Positions 32,640 through 41,075 are shown, counted from the first letter of the stretch. The stretch: 64,000 bases of DNA from Terriglobales bacterium (GCA_035651995.1 DASRER010000002.1:124001-188000); one strand, 5' to 3'. Notes: a model not told the origin generated them from the letters alone. Translations and numbers: made by a program.

Positions 32640-33593
32640 CTAATGTTCCCCTCGGGGCTTCAGCTCGATGTGGTAGGCCTCGCGCTCTGCGCTCCGATAC
32701 CCCACCGCCATTCGCGGCGTGTTGTGCGCCATGCCGAAACGGCCCTGGGTATCGAGCACGATGATCCCGCCGTGCCCCGCCGCGCGCGACTTCAGATACC
32801 TGATCGCGTCCCACGCAACCGGCTCCGGCGCTCCGCCTGCTCCCACGCGATCCGCGGCCCACTTGCCGAGCACCAGCTTCATGATCGGCTCGCCCCAGCC
32901 CGTGAGCGATACCGCTGCGCTCGCGTTGTCGGCATAGCATCCGCATCCGATCAGCGACGAGTCACCCACTCGTCCCGGCGCCTTGTTCAGCGTTCCGCCC
33001 GTCGAGGTCGCCGCCGCCAGGTTGCCGTTCATGTCCAGCGCCACCGCGCCCACCGTGTCGTGCGACGTCGCAAAAATATCTTCGACGGCGCCGCCGTTCT
33101 GCGCGGTTCGCAGACGCTCGCGTTCGCGCTCCAGCACCAGTTCGCTGTTGTCGATCAGCGCAATCCCGTGTTCCTGCGCGAAGCGCTCCGCGCCGTCGGC
33201 GACAAAGTAAACGTGCTGGCTCTCCGACAGCACTTTGCGCGCCGCCCGAATCGGGTTCCGGATTCGCTCCACGCACCCCACGCCGCCGGCGCGCAGCGTT
33301 GCCCCGTCCATCATCAGCGCGTCCAGCTGCACTCGTCCGTCTCGGTTCAGAAAGCTGCCGCGGCCGGCGTCGAACGTGTCGTCGTCTTCCATGCTCACGA
33401 CGGCTTCTTCTGCTGCATCGAGCGCCGAGCCGCCGCGTTCCAGGACGCGCCAGCCAACCGCCAGCGCCGCCTTCACGCCGCGCAGGTGCGCCTCCACCAT
33501 GTCGTCGGGAATGGACCACGCGCCGCCGTGCACCACCAGCACCGGCACGGTGCTCCGCGGGGAACTCTGATTGTCCTGAGAGCAGTCGGTCAT
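32640..33593 (-). CDS. Isoaspartyl peptidase/L-asparaginase (Ntn hydrolase)
   Basis: A 317-residue type 2 asparaginase-fold enzyme that matures by cutting itself before a nucleophilic Thr. Features: VHGGAW near residue 22, GSALDAAEEAV, the self-cleavage site SHDTVGAVALD (Thr180), and the substrate-binding GRVGDSSLIGCGCYAD followed by VSLTGWGE. It removes beta-aspartyl links from damaged peptides and hydrolyses asparagine. The N-terminus is longer than usual by about 15 residues and has no signal peptide. It lies downstream of the phosphatidyltransferase gene on the same strand, 22 bases apart, so probably in one operon with GreA. Confidence 0.92.
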   Translation of the reverse strand: MTDCSQDNQSSPRSTVPVLVVHGGAWSIPDDMVEAHLRGVKAALAVGWRVLERGGSALDAAEEAVVSMEDDDTFDAGRGSFLNRDGRVQLDALMMDGATLRAGGVGCVERIRNPIRAARKVLSESQHVYFVADGAERFAQEHGIALIDNSELVLERERERLRTAQNGGAVEDIFATSHDTVGAVALDMNGNLAAATSTGGTLNKAPGRVGDSSLIGCGCYADNASAAVSLTGWGEPIMKLVLGKWAADRVGAGGAPEPVAWDAIRYLKSRAAGHGGIIVLDTQGRFGMAHNTPRMAVGYRSAEREAYHIELKPRGEH

Positions 33594-33615
33594 GAATGGA
33601 TGCGCCGCGGCGGGA

Positions 33616-34260
33616 TCACGCGCGCGACGACGCCGCTACCGGCTCGCGCGTTCCTTCCCTGAGCTGCGTCTGCTGGTACGTATACATGATGCGATGGATC
33701 ACGGTGATATTCGACAGCACCGCGATCACCCACAGCACCGGGGCCATGTGATTGAACAACGCCCCGATGATCACCAGCACGATCCGCTCCGGCCGCTCCA
33801 TGAAACCGACCTTGCACTGTCCAATCAGCGATTCCGCCCGCGCCCGCGTGTAGCTCACCATCACCGAGCCGGTCATCACAATCGCCACCATCACGATGTA
33901 GAAGAACCGGTTCGCGCGCGCGTAATAGACGAGCAATCCAAAGAAGAGCGCCAGATCGCTGTACCGGTCGACCACCGAATCGAAGAACGCCCCGAACTGC
34001 GTCACCTGTCCGGTCGCCCGCGCCACCCGGCCGTCCACCATGTCGAAGATTCCGGCCCCGATAATCACCAGACCGGCATAGAGAAACATGCGCTGCTGGT
34101 TTTCCGGCTTGGCATAACCGAACAGCACCGCCGCGCCGATATTGATTACCAGGCCGATGAACGTCAGCAGGTTCGGTGAGATGCGGGTCAGCGCCAGCCC
34201 GTGCACAATGCCGCGCAACAGCACACGTGAACCGCGCCCCACTGCGCTCGTCCAGGTCAT
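33616..34260 (-). CDS. CDP-alcohol phosphatidyltransferase
   Basis: A 214-residue membrane enzyme with the complete family motif D-x2-DG-x2-AR-x8-G-x3-D-x3-D (DMVDGRVAR, then FGAFFDSVVDRYSD) in the second third, and about six membrane helices (LLTFIGLVINIGAAVLFGY, VLVIIGALFNHMAPVLWVIAVL and others). It moves a phosphatidyl group from CDP-diacylglycerol to an alcohol such as glycerol phosphate or inositol phosphate; the acceptor cannot be fixed. Its ATG overlaps the GreA stop (ATGA), so the two are coupled. Confidence 0.9.
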   Translation of the reverse strand: MTWTSAVGRGSRVLLRGIVHGLALTRISPNLLTFIGLVINIGAAVLFGYAKPENQQRMFLYAGLVIIGAGIFDMVDGRVARATGQVTQFGAFFDSVVDRYSDLALFFGLLVYYARANRFFYIVMVAIVMTGSVMVSYTRARAESLIGQCKVGFMERPERIVLVIIGALFNHMAPVLWVIAVLSNITVIHRIMYTYQQTQLREGTREPVAASSRA

Positions 34261-34739
34261 TGGGCGCCGCCTGCCTCGTCGTAGATCGTCTTCAGCCTCA
34301 GCACTTCCAGTTCGCGCTCGCCGCTCGGCGTCACCACCGTCGCGCTGTCCCCGATCTTCTTTCCCATCAGGGCCCGGCCGATCGGAGACGTCGTTGAAAT
34401 CTTCCCGCGCGAGACGTCCGACTCCTCGCTCGTCACCAGTTGGTATTCAATTTCCTCTTCCTTGGTTTGGTCGAACACAACCACTGTCGAGCCCAGCCCG
34501 GCCCGGTCCTTCGGAATGTTGCTCATATTAATGAGCGAGAGCTCCGCCATGCGCTTTTTGAGCTGGCCCAGCCTGGCGCGGACAAACTCCTGCCGTTGCT
34601 TCGCCATGTGATATTCGGCGTTCTCGCTCAGGTCACCTAGCGCCACGGCCTTCTTCAATTCCTTGGGGAGTTCGTGGTTCAGCTCGTACTCCAGGCTTTG
34701 GATCTCGTCTTCCAACTTTTTCCGGATATGTTCTGGCAT
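34257..34739 (-). CDS. greA: Transcription elongation factor GreA
   Basis: A 160-residue factor that reactivates backtracked RNA polymerase by stimulating its RNA cleavage. The N-terminal coiled coil (residues 1-75) carries the acidic tip GDLSENAEYHMAK. The C-terminal FKBP-like domain includes VVVFDQTKEEEIEYQLV and ISTTSPIGRALMGKKIGD. ATG 34739 is preferred to TTG 34748 because GGAG stands in between as the ribosome binding site. First gene of a likely greA / phosphatidyltransferase / isoaspartyl peptidase operon, divergent from the CarD gene. A seven-base-pair hairpin lies in its leader at 34763-34780. Confidence 0.93.
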   Translation of the reverse strand: MPEHIRKKLEDEIQSLEYELNHELPKELKKAVALGDLSENAEYHMAKQRQEFVRARLGQLKKRMAELSLINMSNIPKDRAGLGSTVVVFDQTKEEEIEYQLVTSEESDVSRGKISTTSPIGRALMGKKIGDSATVVTPSGERELEVLRLKTIYDEAGGAQ

Positions 34740-34916
34740 GGGCTCCAAGTCCCGTCTGGTTGGCCGCTGAAGCCAGCGGCATGGGTCTTACTATCGGATT
34801 TTATTCTTACTGCGTCAGCTTGAACACCGCCAATCGCCCAATTGCGCGTCCGCTTATCCTCAACATTCTTAATGGTCGGACCGTCAACCGGTATCTCTGC
34901 TAATCCCTGTCTTCGC

Positions 34917-34945
34917 TTGACCTTGGCGTGTTTTCCACATATAAT
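34917..34945 (+). promoter_or_regulatory. Strong sigma-70-type promoter of the CarD gene
   Basis: TTGACC (34917-34922) and TATAAT (34940-34945) are exactly 17 bases apart. Transcription would start near 34952, giving a leader of about 31 bases before ATG 34983. One of the best consensus promoters in the window. Confidence 0.85.
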
Positions 34946-34982
34946 AATTCATGTCCCCCCTGCCCCCGGACGGGTGCCCTTC

Positions 34983-35510
34983 ATGAGTAGCGTTAACTTC
35001 CAGATTGGCGACAAGGTCGTATACCCGAATCATGGCGTCGGAATAATCGAGCAGATAAGCAGCCGGACCGTCGGAGCCACCGTCGAGCGGTTTTACCTCC
35101 TCAAGATTAAGTCCAGCAATCTCAAGGTGATGGTGCCTTTCCAGAACATCACCAGCGTCGGCCTTCGCCGGGTCATCAAGAACGGCGAGTGCCAGAAAAT
35201 CCTCGACTACCTTACCGACGGCAAGTGCGAGAACCATGCCGACTGGAAGTACCGGTTCAAGGAAAACTCCGAAAAAATGAGGACCGGGTCGCTGCTGGAG
35301 GTTGCCGGCGTCCTCAAGAGCCTGCTGATGCTCAACCAGAGCAAGCCCTTGTCCTTCCGCGAGAAGAAGATGCTGGAGCGGGCCCGCTACCTGCTGGTCA
35401 GCGAGCTGGCCATGGCCAAGAATCTCGACGAGGCCGACATCGAACATCTGCTGACCAAGGCCCTGGCCAAGTCGAACCTGCGCTTCCCTGAGATCATTGC
35501 CGAAGCGTAA
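34983..35510 (+). CDS. CarD-family transcriptional regulator
   Basis: A 175-residue regulator of the CarD/CdnL type. The N-terminal RNA polymerase-binding Tudor-like domain is at 1-70 (FQIGDKVVYPNHGVGIIEQI, then FYLLKIKSSNLKVMVPF). The C-terminal helical domain, which contacts promoter DNA, spans about 75-165. These proteins bind the RNA polymerase beta subunit and stabilise open complexes, often at rRNA and ribosomal promoters. ATG 34983 is chosen since the upstream frame contains the promoter and the domain starts here. It is divergent from greA, another RNA polymerase-binding factor. Confidence 0.92.
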   Translation: MSSVNFQIGDKVVYPNHGVGIIEQISSRTVGATVERFYLLKIKSSNLKVMVPFQNITSVGLRRVIKNGECQKILDYLTDGKCENHADWKYRFKENSEKMRTGSLLEVAGVLKSLLMLNQSKPLSFREKKMLERARYLLVSELAMAKNLDEADIEHLLTKALAKSNLRFPEIIAEA

Positions 35511-35530
35511 GCCTTCGCGCCTCTCGCCTG

Positions 35531-35562
35531 ACAAGAGCCCTCGTGCGAGGGGCCTTCTTGTT
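35531..35562. terminator. Hairpin between CarD and the permease gene
   Basis: ACAAGA-GCCCTCG (35531-35543) pairs with CGAGG-GGCCTTCTTGT (35546-35561) around a two-base loop with a small bulge. It lies 20 bases after the CarD stop between two convergent genes and may serve both. Confidence 0.65.
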
Positions 35563-35566
35563 CCTT

Positions 35567-35600
35567 AGCCAGCAGCCAGAAGCGAGCAGCCAGCAGCGTC
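35567..35600. repeat. Period-7 degenerate tandem repeat
   Basis: AGCCAGC, AGCCAGA, AGCGAGC, AGCCAGC and a partial AGCG unit, in phase, in the gap between the CarD and permease genes. The AGC start is kept while positions 4 and 7 vary. Confidence 0.75.
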
Positions 35601-35611
35601 TTTTCCCCTGT

Positions 35612-36724
35612 CTACTCGCCCAGCCACGCTCCCCACGGCCGCAGCGGCTCCACGTGGTCGAAGATGATCTTCATTGCCGCCGTGATCGGCACGGCTAGCA
35701 CCAGACCCATCGCTCCCCAGAGCCACCCCCAGAACAACAGCGCGAGCGTCACCGTCAGCGGGTTCAGCCGAACCCGGCTCCCTACGATCTTTGGGTAGAG
35801 CACGTTCAACGCAAAGATGTGCAGCGCGAAAACGGATGCCACGATCACCAGCGCGTCTTTGAATCCGATCTGCCCCAACCCGGCGACTAGCGGCGGCAAC
35901 ACCGCCAGCGGCACGCCCAGGTACGGCACCAGGCTCACGAACCCGCTGATCAACCCGATAAAGTAGAAGTACGGCAGACCCAGCGTCCCGAAAATGATGC
36001 TGGCCACGGCCGCCATAAAAAGGCCCACCAGCACGTTGCCCGCGATGAACGCACGGATCATGCGCGCGATCTCGCCCAGCGTTACGTACGCCGTGTTCCG
36101 GTTCTCCATCCGGAACAGCATCACGGTTGACGCCCGCACGTGCTCCTGCCAGCTCAGCATGAAGTACACCAGGAACGGTATGAAGCTGATGATGAAAATT
36201 GCTTCCGTCAGTGACCCCGCCCAGTTGCTCAGCCATCCCGTCCAATTCGGCGCCTGCTCCACTTTGACAGTGCGCACATCGCTCGGCGCGGGCAGCACGG
36301 TCTGCGTCGTCTTCTGAATGTCCTCTGCTTTCTTGCGGAAGCGCGCCACCGTTTGCGCCATCTTGGCGGAATACTTCGGCAGGTCGCGGACGAACTGCGA
36401 CGCCGCGCTGTACGAGTAGTACGTAAACCCGTACAACACGCCTGCCATCAGCAAGACCGAGATGAGAGACGCAATCGGCCGTGGAATCCGAAAACGTTCC
36501 AGCAAGTCCGCCACCGGCGCCAGGAGGAATGCGATCAAAATCGAGACCAGCAGCACCACGAACACCGGCTTGGCGAAGTAGCACGCCGCCAGCACCAGAA
36601 TCAGCGCGATCACGCTCAGCGCGACATTGCTCTTCTCGCCGCGCGCGCGAGGCACCGTGACCACCGCCGGACGCTCCAGCTCCCGTTCTTGCGCGCTGTC
36701 GAGTTCCACCGGCTCGCTGCTCAT
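35612..36724 (-). CDS. AI-2E/PerM family permease
   Basis: A 370-residue membrane protein of the AI-2E family. It has paired N-terminal helices (LSVIALILVLAACYFAKPVFVVLLVSILIAF split at residue 45), a large extracytoplasmic or coiled middle part (about 100-160, FRKKAEDIQKTTQTV), and a C-terminal block of five or six helices with GLISGFVSLVPYLGVPLAVL, the typical family segment. Members export small molecules or ions; the substrate is unknown. The ATG at 36724 stands seven bases after a TACCAT -10-like box with no clear ribosome binding site, so the transcript may be leaderless. Divergent from ruvX. Confidence 0.9.
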   Translation of the reverse strand: MSSEPVELDSAQERELERPAVVTVPRARGEKSNVALSVIALILVLAACYFAKPVFVVLLVSILIAFLLAPVADLLERFRIPRPIASLISVLLMAGVLYGFTYYSYSAASQFVRDLPKYSAKMAQTVARFRKKAEDIQKTTQTVLPAPSDVRTVKVEQAPNWTGWLSNWAGSLTEAIFIISFIPFLVYFMLSWQEHVRASTVMLFRMENRNTAYVTLGEIARMIRAFIAGNVLVGLFMAAVASIIFGTLGLPYFYFIGLISGFVSLVPYLGVPLAVLPPLVAGLGQIGFKDALVIVASVFALHIFALNVLYPKIVGSRVRLNPLTVTLALLFWGWLWGAMGLVLAVPITAAMKIIFDHVEPLRPWGAWLGE

Positions 36725-36761
36725 GCCGTTATGGTATTCCGATGCGGCTTGGCCGCGAACC

Positions 36762-36767
36762 TATAAT
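36762..36767 (+). promoter_or_regulatory. -10 box of ruvX (leaderless)
   Basis: A perfect TATAAT ends seven bases before the GTG start of ruvX at 36774, so the start of transcription should coincide with the start codon. No convincing -35 at 16-18 bases. Confidence 0.6.
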
Positions 36768-36773
36768 CGCCAT

Positions 36774-37226
36774 GTGTCGCTCGAAAGTACTGCCCCACCG
36801 TTGGACCGCGGTCGTATCCTGGCCCTCGATTTTGGCGCGCGCCGCATTGGGCTCGCCGTTTCCGACCCTCTGGGCGTGTCCGCCCAGGGATTGCCGACCC
36901 TGCACCGCAAGAACAAGCGCTCGGACTTGCAACACCTATCTGAGGTCGTCAGCCAGTACAAGGTTTGCGAAATCGTCGTGGGACTGCCGCTCCCGCTCAG
37001 CGGAACTCCCGGCGCCCAGGCTGAAAAAGTCCGAACCTTTGCCGGCGATCTCCGCAAGCAATTTTCCCTGCCCGTGCATCTTTGGGATGAGCGCCTCACC
37101 TCCGCCCAGGCCAATCGTCTCCTGCGCGAAACTGAGATGAGCATCCGGCGCCGCGGCCAGGTCGTCGACCAGATGTCGGCCGTCCTCATTCTCCAGTCGT
37201 TCCTGGACCACCGTCACTACCAGTGA
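36774..37226 (+). CDS. ruvX: Putative Holliday junction resolvase / pre-16S rRNA nuclease RuvX
   Basis: A 150-residue RNase H-fold nuclease (YqgF family). Motifs: ILALDFGARRIGLAVSD with the first catalytic Asp, IVVGLPLPLSGTPGAQAEKV, and the C-terminal LWDERLTSAQANRLL with Glu, then DQMSAVLILQSFLDHR with the last Asp. It takes part in 16S rRNA 5' maturation and possibly recombination. GTG 36774 is chosen from the -10 box directly before it; the longer frame upstream overlaps the permease promoter. It is followed by mltG 46 bases later, a common pairing. Confidence 0.9.
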   Translation: MSLESTAPPLDRGRILALDFGARRIGLAVSDPLGVSAQGLPTLHRKNKRSDLQHLSEVVSQYKVCEIVVGLPLPLSGTPGAQAEKVRTFAGDLRKQFSLPVHLWDERLTSAQANRLLRETEMSIRRRGQVVDQMSAVLILQSFLDHRHYQ

Positions 37227-37272
37227 CACCGGCTTCCGTCGACCAGGAACTCGCATCCGATACACTGCAGCC

Positions 37273-38250
37273 ATGCGGTCCCTCGTTCGATGGATGGCCG
37301 TGTTCCTGCTCGCCGCCGTTGCCTGGCTCGTATGGGCAATCCTGGTGCCGCGGCAGCTTGCCGCGCCAATCTCGGTCCTGCTTCGCAACGGCTGGTCATC
37401 GCGCCGCATCGCCGCCGAATTGCAGAACGGCGGCGTCATCCGCAGCTCCACCGCGTTCCTCATCGTTCACTACTTCAAACTGCGTCCGCTCAAAGCTGGC
37501 GAGTACGTATTCGACGGCTCTGTCAGCACCTCCCAGGCCTACGACAAGATTGCCCGCGGCGAAATCGCTTTCCACACCGTCGTCGTCCCTGAAGGCTACA
37601 ACATGTTCGACGTCGCCGCCGCCATCGAAGCCGCTGGCCTCGCCTCGCGCTCCGAGTTTCTTCAACAGGCCCGGACCGATGTCACCCTGATCTCCGATCT
37701 CGACCCCGAGGCGCGGTCCCTCGAAGGCTATCTTTTCCCCGATACGTACCGCTTCACGCGCACGCAATCCACGCAAGACATGATCGCCGCCATGGTGCGG
37801 CGCTTCCGCCAGGAAGCCGCGCACATTGGCCTGAACGCCAACGTGCACCGCATCGTCACTTTGGCGTCCATCGTTGAGAAAGAAACGGCAGTCCCGGAAG
37901 AACGCGCGCGCGTGGCCGGCGTATATACCAACCGCCTGCAGCGCAACATGGCGCTCGACGCCGATCCCAGCATCATCTACGCCGCGCTGCTCGATGGCCG
38001 CTACTCCGGCGCCATTCATCAGTCTGACCTGCAGGCGAATTCGCCATACAACACCTACAGATTTGCCGGCTTGCCGCCTGGACCCATCGCCAATCCGGGC
38101 GCCGATTCCCTGCGCGCGGCGCTCAACCCTGAGCCCAACGACTTCCTTTTCTTTGTCAGCGATGCCCAGGGGCACCACCGCTTCGCGCGCACCATGGACG
38201 AGCACAATCGCAACGTCGCTGCCTACCGGCGCGCGCTCAGCGACCGTTAG
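37273..38250 (+). CDS. mltG: Endolytic murein transglycosylase MltG
   Basis: A 325-residue inner-membrane enzyme with an N-terminal membrane anchor (WMAVFLLAAVAWLVWAILV), a LysM-like subdomain and the YceG catalytic domain: VVVPEGYNMFDVA, LEGYLFPDTYRF, VTLASIVEKETAVPEER (catalytic Glu) and the C-terminal PGPIANPGADSLRAAL. It cuts nascent glycan strands and sets their length. A TACACT -10-like box ends seven bases before the ATG, so a leaderless mRNA is likely. Downstream lies a 21-base tandem repeat. Confidence 0.93.
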   Translation: MRSLVRWMAVFLLAAVAWLVWAILVPRQLAAPISVLLRNGWSSRRIAAELQNGGVIRSSTAFLIVHYFKLRPLKAGEYVFDGSVSTSQAYDKIARGEIAFHTVVVPEGYNMFDVAAAIEAAGLASRSEFLQQARTDVTLISDLDPEARSLEGYLFPDTYRFTRTQSTQDMIAAMVRRFRQEAAHIGLNANVHRIVTLASIVEKETAVPEERARVAGVYTNRLQRNMALDADPSIIYAALLDGRYSGAIHQSDLQANSPYNTYRFAGLPPGPIANPGADSLRAALNPEPNDFLFFVSDAQGHHRFARTMDEHNRNVAAYRRALSDR

Positions 38251-38253
38251 CCT

Positions 38254-38295
38254 GCACCGTACCGTCCCGTCGCCGCACCGTACCGTCCCGTCGCC
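38254..38295. repeat. 21-base tandem duplication
   Basis: A 21-base unit (GCACCGTACC, then GTCCCGTCGCC) occurs twice with no difference, just after the mltG stop and before a TATACT -10-like box of the next gene. The unit is itself made of CCGT-type repeats. Confidence 0.9.
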
Positions 38296-38320
38296 GCGAT
38301 ATACTGACGGAACGTACTCA

Positions 38321-39265
38321 ATGAGGTTTCGGCGTCCATATAGCGTCCTCCTGCTCGCGATACTCCTTCTTCCCGCAACAGGATGCCTCTTCCGCACGCA
38401 CCGCGTTGAACCGCGGCCTACCGGCGCCACTCTGCGAGAAGCCACCAAGGACGACCTGGTTGAGCGCATCAACCTCGAGGCCTCCAAGATCCGCACGCTC
38501 GACGCCATCGTCGACATCGCCGTCAGCGTCGGCGGCGCCAAAAAAGGGAAGGTTACCGAGTATCGCGACATTCGCGGTTACCTTTTGGTCCGCGAACCTG
38601 ACCAGCTGCGGCTTATCGGCCTCTTTCCCATCGTCCGCAACCGGCTCTTCGACATGGTGAGCGACGGCCGCGAGTTCAAGCTCTCCATCCCGCCGCAGAA
38701 CAAGTTCGTGGTCGGCAGCAACGACGTGATCCAGCCCGCCAGCTCGGCTCTGGAAAACCTGCGCCCTCAGGCCATCTTTGACGCGCTTCTTCTGCATATG
38801 ATTGATCCCCAGAAAGAAATCAGCGTCCTCGAAGCTGGCACGGAAGATGTTATCGATCCGAAAACGAAGAAGACCTTCGAGCAGCCCGACTACATGATTG
38901 ACGTGATTCGTCACGGCGATAAGGATTGGTATCTCTCACGGAAGATCGTCTTCAGCCGCGTCGACCTCCAGCCCCACCGTCAGATCGTTTACGACAAGAT
39001 GGGCAATGTCGCCACCGACACGCGCTATGAAAAGTTCCGCGACTTCGGCGGCCTCAACTTCCCGTCAGTCATTCACATCTGGCGCCCTCAGGAGGAGTAC
39101 GACATCGTGCTCACCATCGAGAAGCTCCAGGCCAACGTTCCCCTGCGTGACGACCAGTTCGCGCTCCAGCAGCCGCCGGGATCGACCCTGGTGCGCCTGG
39201 GCGCCGGGCAGCCTTCCTTCACCTCCAGCGACGGCACGCATCCCCCAGCCGACAAGCCGAGGTAA
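38321..39265 (+). CDS. Lipoprotein with LolA/DUF4292-like fold
   Basis: A 314-residue protein with a lipoprotein signal (SVLLLAILLLPATGC, Cys22) and a large half-barrel-like region: LEASKIRTLDAIVDIAVSVG, YRDIRGYLLVREPDQLRLIG, FKLSIPPQNKFVVGS. This arrangement resembles LolA/LolB and DUF4292 proteins, which bind acyl chains of lipoproteins. A role in lipid or lipoprotein transport to the outer membrane is inferred. It is followed by an ABC permease of the lipoprotein/macrolide export type. The C-terminus is Pro/Ser-rich. The start ATG lies 16 bases after TATACT. Confidence 0.65.
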   Translation: MRFRRPYSVLLLAILLLPATGCLFRTHRVEPRPTGATLREATKDDLVERINLEASKIRTLDAIVDIAVSVGGAKKGKVTEYRDIRGYLLVREPDQLRLIGLFPIVRNRLFDMVSDGREFKLSIPPQNKFVVGSNDVIQPASSALENLRPQAIFDALLLHMIDPQKEISVLEAGTEDVIDPKTKKTFEQPDYMIDVIRHGDKDWYLSRKIVFSRVDLQPHRQIVYDKMGNVATDTRYEKFRDFGGLNFPSVIHIWRPQEEYDIVLTIEKLQANVPLRDDQFALQQPPGSTLVRLGAGQPSFTSSDGTHPPADKPR

Positions 39266-39291
39266 AGCTCTCACCGTTTACAATCGCCGCA

Positions 39292-40392
39292 ATGAACAAA
39301 TTGGTCCTCTCCAACCTGGTGCACCGCCCGCTGCGGTCGCTCATCAGCATTGTCGCCATCGGAATCGAGGTTACGCTCATCCTCGTCATCGTCGGCCTGT
39401 CGGTCGGGATGTTGAATGACGCCGCGGAGCGTCAGCGCGGTATCGGCGCCGACATCATGATCCAGCCGCCCGGATCGTCGTTCATCAGCACCATCAGCGG
39501 TGCGCCGGTTTCCATCAAGCTCGCCGACGTTCTTCGCAAACAGCCACACGTCGCCATGGTCTCGCCCGTCATAACCCAGCTCACGACGGGCGGAACGTTG
39601 GAAGCCATCACTGGCGTGGACCTGAACACCTATCCGTTGGGGCATCCGCTGAAATACCTCGCCGGTGGCCCATTTCAAAATCCGGACGACGTTATCGTAG
39701 ATGACGTGTGGGCGCGCTCGCACAACGCGCGTGTCGGGGACCGTGTGGACGTGCTGAATCACCAGGCGCGCATCTGCGGCATCGTGGAGCACGGTGTTGG
39801 CGGCCGCAGGCTGCTGCGGCTCGATACTCTGCAGGATTGGATCGGCGCTCCCGGCAAGGCGACCATCTTTTATGTGAAGGCCGACGATCCCGGCAACACC
39901 AACCTGATCGTTGACGAGCTAAGAAAGCTTCCCGGCATGGAGGGATACCAGATTCGGTCCATCGCCGATTACATGACCATGATGACGACGGAGAACCTGC
40001 CCGGCCTCTCGATTTTCCTCAACGTTGTCATCGGGATCGCGGTGATCATCGGCTTTATTGTGATCTTTCAGGCCATGTACACCGCTGTCATGGAGCGCAC
40101 TCGCGAAATCGGCATACTTAAGTCTCTCGGCGCCTCCAAGGTTTACATCGTGAACGTTGTTCTGCGTGAAACCGTGCTTTTGGCGATTTGCGGCGTAGCT
40201 GTCGGAATCGGGATTAGCTTCGCCACTCGCGGCGCGCTCGAGGCCCGCTTCCCCACGCTTCCCATCGAGATCGGCGCGCGCTGGCTCGTGCGCGCCGCCG
40301 GAATCGCTGTTGTCGGCGCGCTTCTGGGCGCGGTTTACCCTGCCTACAAAGCGGCTCGCAAGGATCCGATCGACGCCCTCGCCTATGAGTAA
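39292..40392 (+). CDS. MacB/FtsX-type ABC transporter permease
   Basis: A 366-residue permease with the MacB fold: one N-terminal membrane helix (LRSLISIVAIGIEVTLILVI), a periplasmic domain of about 200 residues, and three C-terminal helices in the FtsX domain (LNVVIGIAVIIGFIVIFQAM, TVLLAICGVAVGIGISF, AAGIAVVGALLGAVYP). Family members use mechanotransmission to move lipoproteins or small molecules across the envelope. The ATPase is not in this window, although the lipoprotein gene just upstream may work with it. TACAAT ends eight bases before the ATG, so the mRNA may be leaderless. Confidence 0.85.
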   Translation: MNKLVLSNLVHRPLRSLISIVAIGIEVTLILVIVGLSVGMLNDAAERQRGIGADIMIQPPGSSFISTISGAPVSIKLADVLRKQPHVAMVSPVITQLTTGGTLEAITGVDLNTYPLGHPLKYLAGGPFQNPDDVIVDDVWARSHNARVGDRVDVLNHQARICGIVEHGVGGRRLLRLDTLQDWIGAPGKATIFYVKADDPGNTNLIVDELRKLPGMEGYQIRSIADYMTMMTTENLPGLSIFLNVVIGIAVIIGFIVIFQAMYTAVMERTREIGILKSLGASKVYIVNVVLRETVLLAICGVAVGIGISFATRGALEARFPTLPIEIGARWLVRAAGIAVVGALLGAVYPAYKAARKDPIDALAYE

Positions 40393-40457
40393 GTTAAGTG
40401 GTTGAAAAACAAAGCTGTAGATGGCTTGAGCCGCTGACGGCTTGCCGCCTGGTAGGA

Positions 40458-40476
40458 AAGTAAGATATTCTTACTT
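40458..40476. promoter_or_regulatory. Perfect inverted repeat, operator candidate for the AbrB-like gene
   Basis: AAGTAAGATATTCTTACTT has eight-base perfect arms around TAT and contains a TAAGAT -10-like box. It ends 15 bases before the GTG start of the AbrB-like gene, with GGAGG in between. This is the usual place for autoregulation by an AbrB/MazE-type DNA-binding protein. Confidence 0.6.
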
Positions 40477-40491
40477 GCGGAGGCGTGCGTT

Positions 40492-41031
40492 GTGAAGGTT
40501 CCTCCGGAAAAGATCAAACCGGCCGTCGTCCGTCTGCGCCCTAAAAACCAGATCACACTGCCCAACTCCCTGGTCGAGCGGCTTGGGTTGGAACCCGACG
40601 ACTACCTCGAAGTCTGTATCGGGCCGCGCGGCGGTTTCGAGTGCGTGCCCGCCCGCTTCGTCCGCAGCGGGACTCGCGAGGCAGCCGCCGAAGAACGCCA
40701 GGTCGACGCCGAGTTGGCCGCCGGCGACTACCAGAGTTTTTCCAGCGTGGAATCCGCTCTCAAAGCGCTCGACGCGGCCGCCGCCGGCGCCAACCTCGAG
40801 ACCAAAGCCGAAGCAGCCTCTTTCGCCGAAGAGTCCCTCGCAATCCACCGGCAGCTCGAGCAGGCCGACCTCGCCATCCGCAACTTGAGCCGCCTGGTGG
40901 ACGACATGCGCACGCGCGCCAACGCCGTCTACGGGCGCACCGGCACGCCGCGGGAGGTTCGCCGCCAAAAGCCAAAGACCAAGAGCGCTCGCCGTCGGGA
41001 TGAACGGGATGAGCTTACGGCTGGTGACTGA
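40492..41031 (+). CDS. AbrB/MazE-like DNA-binding protein
   Basis: A 179-residue protein. Residues 8-58 form a SpoVT/AbrB swapped-hairpin domain (VVRLRPKNQITLPNSLVERL, then GLEPDDYLEVCIGPRGGFECVP). After this come an Ala/Glu-rich helical region, a coiled-coil-like stretch (ESLAIHRQLEQADLAIRNLS) and a Lys/Arg-rich tail. MazE-type antitoxins are normally about 80 residues; the long tail is unusual. The start is GTG with GGAGG upstream. It is preceded by a perfect inverted repeat and followed 44 bases later by a gene of RelE-like outline, so the pair may be a toxin-antitoxin module. Confidence 0.7.
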   Translation: MKVPPEKIKPAVVRLRPKNQITLPNSLVERLGLEPDDYLEVCIGPRGGFECVPARFVRSGTREAAAEERQVDAELAAGDYQSFSSVESALKALDAAAAGANLETKAEAASFAEESLAIHRQLEQADLAIRNLSRLVDDMRTRANAVYGRTGTPREVRRQKPKTKSARRRDERDELTAGD

Positions 41032-41075
41032 AACTTTGCGGCCGCATACAATGCCCGCGCGCTACTCTGCACGCC

